In this document: positions 56,383-64,000 of the stretch, piece after piece
How the letters are laid out: every line of letters begins with the position of its first letter
How positions within the stretch are numbered: the stretch's first letter is position 1
Assembly: GCF_030272615.1 (NCBI RefSeq)
Contig: NC_081413.1
Coordinates: 604,252,709 to 604,316,708 of the forward strand
Source: Cryptomeria japonica
Taxonomy: Eukaryota > Streptophyta > Pinopsida > Cupressales > Cupressaceae
DNA length: 64,000 nucleotides
Reading direction: 5' to 3'
Translations under genes and position numbers: made by a program
The notes under the pieces: model-generated
What the model saw: the letters and a program-made list of their open reading frames with translations, nothing else
Databases searched by the model: none
Told to the model about the DNA's origin: nothing

Positions 56383-56689
56383 CAAGAAGCTCTTTACAAT
56401 ATTGTCATTAAGAAGAAATGAGAGAGGAGGCATCTCTTAAATAGAGATGAGGAGAGGAGTTACAAAGTAACTCCCACATCTATGAATGCCACCATTCATA
56501 AAATGTGTGTGCCATGTGTCCACATCCTCTTATGGAGGAAATCTAATATTCCTTAATAAAGGAAAATAAAAGAAATGACTTGTCCTCACACATGTACTAG
56601 AGGACAAATTACATGTAGGAATTCCAAAGGAATATCCTAAACTAAATAAAAAATAAACCTAAGCTAAGTAAAGATTAAATATTCTAACA
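56164..56689 (-). repeat. 5' LTR of the copia element
   Basis: 526 bases with the same ends as the 3' LTR. It contains the longer (GA)n run near 56357-56382. As the upstream LTR for the reverse-strand frame it would hold the promoter, but no clear TATA box could be fixed. Confidence 0.95.
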
Positions 56690-56694
56690 GCTAG

Positions 56695-59600
56695 TAAGGG
56701 GTCAAAATTAAAGAATTAGGCTACAAAAAACAAAATTTGGCTAAGTCGAGATGTTGCTCAAGGACGACCTAAATCATGAAGTGTAAATCAATCATGAAAC
56801 ATGAGAATGGATAGGTCTTGACCAAAGCAATGTAAGTCCCCCTTGTGATTCTAGTAGATATCACATCACAATCATTGAGTCTATCTGCAATATAAAGTCA
56901 AGGCCTAACTATTGGAATCTTGGAGTCATCCCATTTGATCATGTAGTTTAGCACTTGGGAGGATTTTGTTCAAGAGAGGATAGAATACTTAGTATTTTAT
57001 TTTGTGTTGCATAGTGCATAAAGGACACATCAACAGAAACCATTGAAAGGTTTGGTTAAAGCCTACGAATCAAAATCTCTACGAGAAGCTATCAAGAGTG
57101 CCTAGAATTTGGAAACTTTAGTATCCAAGAACATAATTCATAAGGCACCACTTTTAGAGCAACCAAAGAAGCCTATCAATGTAATATTTTATTTACCTTG
57201 GATATGTTTTATCCTAAGTGTGATATTCCACTATTAAAAAGCTTAATTAGGTAATATTTTTACTTAGGTAGAATAAGATAATGAGTTACACATTCTCCTT
57301 CTTTGATTGAGATTCTACTTTTTCCTTGTCACAAATTTGGAAAATTGGATAAGCAATTTCTTTTTTTGGTTTTCTACCTCTTCATGATCCTCATGGATTT
57401 GGAATCTTCGAAGCTATATATTCTAGGTTTTTCCTCAATTAACATATCAAATGAAACTATTGTGAGCTTTCATATCTTAACATACTAAGGGCTTAAGTTT
57501 GGGTACGACAGGGGGATTATGAAGGGGGCAGGGTGGGATGCAAATATATACACAACTTAAAAAATTCATTATATAAGGATGTGTATAGAATAAGTATAAC
57601 AACTATAAATAAAACTTTTCCACACTATGTAAATTTTACAATAAACATTAAAAATATGTCAATGATTGCATTGAAATTTGAACATTAACAATGGTGGTAG
57701 AGTTTTGGAACTTTGGGAACAAACTAAGAATAAGTATAAGAATTGCAGATGAAACTTTGGCATACTAAGTGTTTAAACAAGTCAACATAAAAAAAATGGA
57801 AACGATTGCATTAACAATAAGAATGGTGGGTAGAGGTTTGGGGTCAATGGGTAGTGCCCCTTGTGGGGGGTTTGGAGCAAAGTCCCCATCAAGGTTAGGG
57901 GGCATTGCCAAACCTTTAATACGGATGACATTTTCACAATAATTTCACCATTTTTGTTTAGAATTGGAGTTTCTAATTGGAGGCCATGGGAGACTCATAG
58001 GCATCCTCAAGATGGTCAAGAGACTCCTTGGAGTCCCTAGGACGTCCCTAAGTGGTGCGGCAAGGGGATGTTTCCCCTAAGTATTGCATCCTGAAAAAAT
58101 AGGGATTTTGGAGGGGGGGAAGGGGTCCCCATGTTTCAATGGTTTCAAAAGATTCTAAGCATTTTTTTTATCTTTTCATAGCAAAATATACTCCTCTTGC
58201 ATCCTTGGATGATTTGAAAATTGAAAACAATTTGACAAGAAAAAACTAACTTCTAAAGTTTAGACTTAGTTTTCTTTTTTTATCCAAGTCACTACAACAT
58301 TTCAATGATCAAAGTAGCTTTTTTTTGGTGGTTTCGAAGCATCCAAAAGGCTTGAGAAATTAAATATTATCTTTCATTCCACAAAATTGGAGATCAAGAA
58401 GCATGCTCACAAACAAGGATTTGTTTGTAACTTAAGGCAATCGACTAGTTTTTTGAGCATTTTCAGGTCTAAAGAACCTACCATTGTGTCAAAAAGGCCC
58501 ATAAGACCCCATTTTCATCTAAAACTTGTCTCTTTTGGTTGTAGAAGCATTTAAGGAAAAAAAAATCACACAACCAATGATATGCCTATACCATACATAT
58601 TTGAGTTAAAATAAAAATAAAAAATTGACAAGTTTTGGAGACCATTGAACAATTTGGGAGACTGCTAATACATACACTCAATTTATAAAGTCTCAATTTG
58701 ATGTATTTAATCTTTGAGAGGCCTATACAAAAGCATTTTGTAATTGTGAACATAGATAAATTTCCATTTTTGGTAGTTTTCATCATGGATTATGGTATTA
58801 AATTTTGACATTCTATTGTCAAGATAAATTCAGAGAACCATTTGTACTCGAAACAAGGGATAGTGAAAAATTACATTATGTAGGATCTCCTACCCTATCT
58901 CATTGAATTCATTCCTACACCAAGTGACTATGAACAAAAGCGTAGGTATTTAACAACAATGACATGGTCCATGGACTAGTGATCCTCCTCTTGATACTCC
59001 ATCTACAAATGAGAACATCTCTTATACACATTGCTACTTCAGAATTAAAAGTTTCTTCTTCTAGAACTTTCCATGATTATTTGCAATAGGATTATATGTC
59101 TTCTAGATTCACCCCACTAAGACACATTCCTATCAAGCATCTTTACTTTTTTGAAAAGTAGACCACATTTCAGATCTAGATGACACCATAATGACTTTGA
59201 TTTCCTCTTGCAAGATATTCCTCCATCATGTATTGCTTCATCAAAGTTCAAATTTGCTTCTTCAAGGGCTCTCAATGATTCTCTATATAGGATTCTTCAT
59301 GTCTGTGAGATCCACTTCATTGGGAGGCCTACTTAAACATTTCACATCTATTTATGGACTCTCACCTTTCAAATATTGATGAAACAATTGAGAATATTTG
59401 TCTTCTCATTGATGACAATAACATTTCCCATCACCTTTTCTTTTCAAGTTAGACCATAATCTAGCAATTGTCTCCTTATTTTGTTCTTCGCTGATATTAT
59501 CTAACATGGTCTTTCTTCACAGGCAAAAAAATTAGGCTATGGAGACTTCAGTGCAAAAGCTTCACAAAAATTGCAAATCAACCAAAACCATTTAACTCTT

Positions 59601-59891
59601 CTTTTTCATCTTAAAACATTGAACTTAATAGAGAACGTATTTAATGTAGCTGATTGTGTGAATTTCTGAGCATTGTGTCTGCAAATTCTTACTAAAAGTT
59701 TGCTTGTTGCAGACTTTCTAAGAGACATTTTTGAGTATTCTAAGCCTTGGTTCTTGTATTTTCACTGGTGATAAGTTGGAAACTTTATGGCAGACCTATA
59801 GCCAGTCGATCTAATTTTGACAAGTTATACATCAAGAAAATAGGCATCTAGAACTAGCATTGTTTGCAGGTCACCCCTACCCTATGCCATG
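56695..59891. other. Spacer, no gene seen
   Basis: Old intergenic sequence. At 57585-57810 two similar AT-rich pieces (AAGTATAA.AA, AAACTTT..CA, GATTGCATT) suggest a decayed duplication. At 57835-58110 is a G-rich piece with GGGGTCAATGGGTAGTGCCC and similar self-complementary words, perhaps from a transposon. No frame with a known domain was found. Confidence 0.5.
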
Positions 59892-59981
59892 GGTATATGA
59901 CTACCCAGAACTCCAGTTTAAGCATCAATCCTGGAAATGATCGGTATATGACTACCCAGAACTCTAGTTTAAGCATTAAGT
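59892..59981 (+). repeat. 51-bp tandem duplication
   Basis: GGTATATGACTACCCAGAAC and the following CT.TAGTTTAAGCAT or its variant occur at 59892 and again at 59943, nearly identical. Confidence 0.85.
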
Positions 59982-60394
59982 TACATCATTATTGACCTTA
60001 CTTTGGGATGCTATGTATGAGATTGGAACCTTTTGTAAGGTGTGATCAATGTGCTATCATAAATGCAAATCCTAAACCATTTTGATGAGATCATGATCCC
60101 ACTAATACTATTTTGCCTTGTTAAATTTGCACCCACAAAAATGATAGAACCAGATATAATATGCCATCAATACCCATATACTGACAATGCTCAAGATGAG
60201 CCACTTAGAGATAGAGTTTAACCACTTTCCATATATGTATATTATCTCTAACCTCATTTTCCCTATAGGTAACTGATTAGGTTTATTTTAGAGTCTTATT
60301 TCCAAATATGTACCTCTATGTTAGCTTTTTGCTTTATTATTTGCCTGTTTATGCTTAATCTTGTCAATTTTGCATAGTTTTACTTAGTTCTTGC

Positions 60395-60610
60395 ATCTTC
60401 AATGAAATTATATCTAATCATATCCAATCACATCAAAATGGAACAATTAATCATATTGCTGGTCTCTCCTAGAGGAATTAAATTGAACCAAATTGACTAT
60501 TCCCCAATAAAATGTTTTGAAATGGTGAATGCATAAGTTTGTAGTTTACTTTCCTAGACTAGGACCCCATTTCGTCAACATTTCACTATGAAAGCATAAA
60601 TATTTTTTCT
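60395..60610. repeat. Second copy of the dispersed repeat at 12530
   Basis: It shares an ordered set of words with 12530-12760 in the same orientation (see that entry). No coding potential is visible. Confidence 0.55.
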
Positions 60611-61446
60611 TGAAGAGAACATCTTACAGATTATGCTTCAATGTATAACACATTTTCATAATCAATCATTAGACTTCACATGGATAAAAGAATTCACATA
60701 TTCTAAATCATGATCTGATGATGTGAACAACTCATATGCAACTATATGGCATGCAAAGCATTTATTTTAACATACACTTATTCATTCACATTGCAGGGAT
60801 AATAATACAAGGCTCACATATTGGTCTAAGAGGATACCATGGTCTCACAAAGTAACCAAGAACCATATGAAATGATGGTCTTGAATCCACACACAACTAG
60901 GGAGGATCCATACGATTATGTATGACTTCCCCCTTGTTTGTTTAATGGGATTATCCTCCAAGACATAGCCATCAATAATCACTAAGAATGTACAAGTGGA
61001 TCATAGCTACCCATACAACAAACACTTACCCCTATCCTCAAATTTTCCCAATGTTTGATTCCTTATATGCACTCATCCAAGGTTATCTACGTCGATCTTG
61101 GTGAGGAATCACATCACAACAAAGAAGACAACATTTAAAAATAGCAAGAGTTTCACTAAACTACCAAAGATCATAAATATTGAAAGAAAGAAAAAATAGT
61201 ACCAATAATAAGTCCAATAAATGTGTTCAATTCCAATAGCAAATCAAACATAGCCACAATAATTACACAATAGAGAAAACTCACAATAGTGATTAAACTA
61301 ATTCAAACAAGATAAAATAAAATTGTTGGCCCATGCAACAAAGATGAGAGATCATCAATAATTGAAGGAAACTTCACAATCCTTAAAAGTGCACATTACA
61401 TAACTATACAACTAGAAATTGTGGCTAAATAGAGTGAAGATTCATC
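60611..61446. other. Spacer, no gene seen
   Basis: AT-rich sequence with short A-rich runs. Nothing recognisable on either strand. Confidence 0.5.
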
Positions 61447-61740
61447 ATGACTCCAATAATAGTCCCTCATGTGTACATTTGTGGCATGAACACAAAAACT
61501 CCCACATGGCATGGCGATGTACCTAATGGAGAAGACATGCCTAGGCTACATGCCCAAAAAACATGACTATAATAATAGTCCCTCATGCATGCATTTGTGG
61601 CCTGCACACTACAAATCCTAACATATCATGGCAATACACCTCATAGAGAAGACACACCTAGGGCCACATTGCACATAGCAACGTGCCTTACAAAGAAGAC
61701 ATGCATAGGGAAAATGCCACATAACAATGTGTCTTCAAAC
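61447..61740 (+). repeat. About 116-bp tandem repeat, two and a half units
   Basis: Units begin at 61447 and 61563 with ATGACT..AATAATAGTCCC and run through GCATTTGTGGC or its variant, CATGGC.ATG/ACACCT and GAGAAGACA. A third, partial unit with AAGAAGACATGCATAGGG follows to about 61730. Confidence 0.7.
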
Positions 61741-62779
61741 ACAACCTATTGTATCTAACATGAGTTCCTCTCTACATGTGTGCAAATCTTGCAACACTAA
61801 TCACCACTAAGAAGGAATAATATAAAATGCATCTTCAAATATTTGTGTGTGTATGTGGAATTGTGTCTTTGAACCCAAATCGCTACCATCAACAACATGT
61901 AACCATCACCTACACTATATCAAAACATAAGTATGGTGTGACATCCTATCTATTTGCATAATGTCAAAACACATGCAAACATGAAAATCATCATAGCATG
62001 ACAAAAATCAATCTCCACATGTTGGAACAAAGATATAAATAAGATAATAGGGTAAGAGGAAACCCATACCAAGAACCACATACCAACTATCGGCAATGCA
62101 ATCAAGATAAATGTAGGATAGGATACCACTATAAGCCATCCAATGGTCCATTCTATGGGAGAACTAGGGGATACTATCTTTGAAAGGTTTGGTCAATAGA
62201 GATAATCCCTACTAATGCCACAATATGTCACCATAGCTTCTTGAGTTTTCCATTCTTCTACTTAACACCACATTTATTGAGTTCCTCAACAACAAGGTTG
62301 GTTCTCAATAGGAGGCACAAACATGTAAACACACAAGCATGGTTTCATCATACTTGTACAACAATACAAATTCATTTTTCTAGTTAATTACTTAGTGTAA
62401 AAATAACTCCATTACATAACATAGGGCAATAATCACCATAAGTTTTCAAATAAACTGCCCAAACATCAATTGGAGTTACCCCTTCTAAGGTCCAAACATA
62501 ATTTATTTATAACTTCAAAATTAAAATAATCACAATACATCCAAATAAGTTCAATAGTGCATGGAAATAGACAACATGATCCATAATTAAACCCATAAAT
62601 TACCCTAATTGGATATGCTAATAAAATGGTGTCTCAAATAATAGAGATTATGTTGGACCTATAATAGAGATCTGGACTTTGTTTCATCATACACAAGCAT
62701 GGTTCCATCATATTTGTATCCAAATACACCATCCATAGATAGGTACTCAGTACCACAATCTCATGGGTACCCTTTTAGC

Positions 62780-63345
62780 TGAATTTACCCTATATTTAGG
62801 TGAATATACCCTTGTATCATTCCTTGATCTAGTATGTCATTCCACCAATCAATAATTTTCCCATATTATTGGGAGAATACACTATCCCTTAGGTGAATAT
62901 GCCATATCCTTAAATGAATCCTCTTAGTCATCATCCTAAGTCCTCTTTTTGTTAAGTCTTATCCCTTCATCTTTAGGAAAATCCACCTATCCTTATGTGA
63001 ATCTACTTTCTCTTAGGTGAATCTATTTCATATAAATCATTTATCTTATCCATCTTTCTTACGCAAATGGTGCAGTTTTCCTATCCTTAGATGACTACAC
63101 TCCCATTTAGGTGAATCTATCTAGTTTTAGTCTCCTTCCATTATTTTGTCCAAATTTGTTTCCTCTAGTTTACATGAATCTACTTGTTCTTAGGAAAATA
63201 AACCCTATCATTCTAAGGAAAATTCACCTTGTCATCATCCTTAATCATCTACCTTTCAAGTATATAGTCCATCCATCATTGGGAGAATCTAACATATTAT
63301 TGGGAAAATCCACTCCCTCTTAGGTGAATCCACCTTTTCCACCTT
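62780..63345 (+). repeat. Degenerate short repeat based on CTTAGGTGAATCTACC
   Basis: At least nine variants of the 16-base word occur, for example near 62791, 62891, 62992, 63013, 63103 and 63321, mixed with GGGAGAAT and GGGAAAATCCAC words. Spacing is irregular. The word can pair with itself (GGTGaatcCACC). Confidence 0.6.
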
Positions 63346-64000
63346 CTCATTAATCTACTATTTGTTCTAAGAAGGACACAAAAGTGGATAGAAAACAATA
63401 GAGGAGATAGTACTCAAACAAATACTAAGGAATTGCATTAGTGACATGTCACAAATGTCAGTTATACATGTTCCAAATTGATTGATTCTCATGAAGGAAC
63501 TAAGTTATCTACAATAAATAGCCACCCAAGAAGCCCATTTGCTGTAGGAAAACTATCTTCTTAGTAGTAGCTTAATTCTTGAGACACTTGATTTAGATAT
63601 GGTCTTGTAAATGGTGTTAAAAAGAGTAATTAGTCACCAACCAACCACACTCTTCATTTGTATATTTAAGAATTAGTTTGGTCAAACCTTGATTGTAACA
63701 AGCATAACCAAATCCTCCATGATAAAGTTAACAACAAATATATTATTGCATAACCAAATCTTTGTGGTGGGTGTGTTCAACAAATATATTATTGTGTGAA
63801 TTTCTTTCGTCCAAAATGTAGGAACTTGATCTATATATCCATGAAGGCATGATTAGGTCTCTATACAACACTATTTTGTTGATGCATATATGTAGTGGTT
63901 AGTTGTTTTCATTTAGTTGTGGATAAACCATTTTGAGTGAATTTCTCATTTAATTGAGCATTTTGAATTTAGAGAACAACTAGATGACCATTCAACAAGG
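63346..64000. other. Spacer at the window end, no gene seen
   Basis: AT-rich sequence without supportable frames or repeats. Confidence 0.5.

Larger units (their letters stand above)
49167..56689 (-). mobile_element. Complete young Ty1/copia retrotransposon
   Basis: The 7523-base element is read on the reverse strand and flanked by GCTAG on both sides (49162-49166 and 56690-56694). Its LTRs (49167-49682 and 56164-56689) differ by only about four substitutions and a GA-repeat length change. It has a perfect Met primer site, a purine tract next to the 3' LTR and one uninterrupted Gag-Pol frame. With all parts present it could be autonomous. The leader between the 5' LTR and the frame is 2.3 kb, far longer than usual for copia elements, and contains foreign-looking pieces. 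Confidence 0.96.

Noticed and set aside
1-64000. CRISPR arrays, bacterial operons or phage genes
   Set aside because: No regularly spaced repeats with unique spacers and no ribosome binding sites; introns and retroelements show plant nuclear DNA.

Overview
The window is nuclear DNA of a seed plant. It is AT-rich, has one intron-bearing plant-type gene (a laccase) and is otherwise almost entirely transposable-element sequence of very different ages. The many decayed LTR and LINE copies, low gene density and long repeat-derived spacers suggest a large conifer-like (gymnosperm) genome. That is an inference; I cannot name the species.

Layout. 1-6136: a dead Ty3/gypsy chromovirus (end of 5' LTR, tRNA-Met-type primer site, gag, protease, RT, RNase H, integrase, chromodomain, 3' LTR) riddled with stops and carrying a nested 487-bp solo LTR. 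6137-8760: a decayed reverse-strand coding remnant of unknown family. 8809-10235: a degenerate ~55-bp minisatellite with palindromic cores, then an ~83-bp repeat (10517-10840). 10840-16400: AT-rich spacer with a 235-bp tandem duplication. 16410-16661: a short retroposed insertion with a perfect 13-bp target duplication. 16868-20216: a 5'-truncated LINE (RT end, zinc-binding domain, RNase H, C-terminal extension, A-tail) in a 9-bp duplication. 21474-24060: a second LINE remnant with endonuclease and RT. 24161-25704: a possible copia-type LTR and a lysine-rich coding remnant.

26321-30877: a six-exon laccase with all copper ligands, but with a broken splice donor after exon 3 and an in-frame stop in exon 5. 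It is probably a recent pseudogene. 30878-34560: spacer with a SINE-like stretch. 34961-37010: a reverse-strand LINE 3' part whose C-terminal extension resembles that of the LINE at 16868. 37574-40660: a hAT transposase gene with a 501-codon open frame. 41718-42205: an unidentified reverse-strand coding remnant that ends next to the following element.

42223-48083: a non-autonomous LTR element with ~1.9-kb LTRs, a gag frame and a frame with a membrane segment, but no pol. It abuts a CACTA-like end (48084) containing a 106-bp-arm hairpin. 49167-56689: a complete, very young Ty1/copia element on the reverse strand (LTRs differ by about four substitutions, GCTAG target duplication, intact 1378-codon Gag-Pol). 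Its unusually long 2.3-kb leader holds an exon-like piece of a W2-domain (eIF5-mimic/BZW) gene, half of a tRNA-Leu(UAG) and four copies of a small palindromic repeat with E2F-like cores. 56690-64000: spacer with several minor tandem repeats.

There is no operon-like cooperation here. The window is best read as a nested record of insertions around one damaged laccase gene.
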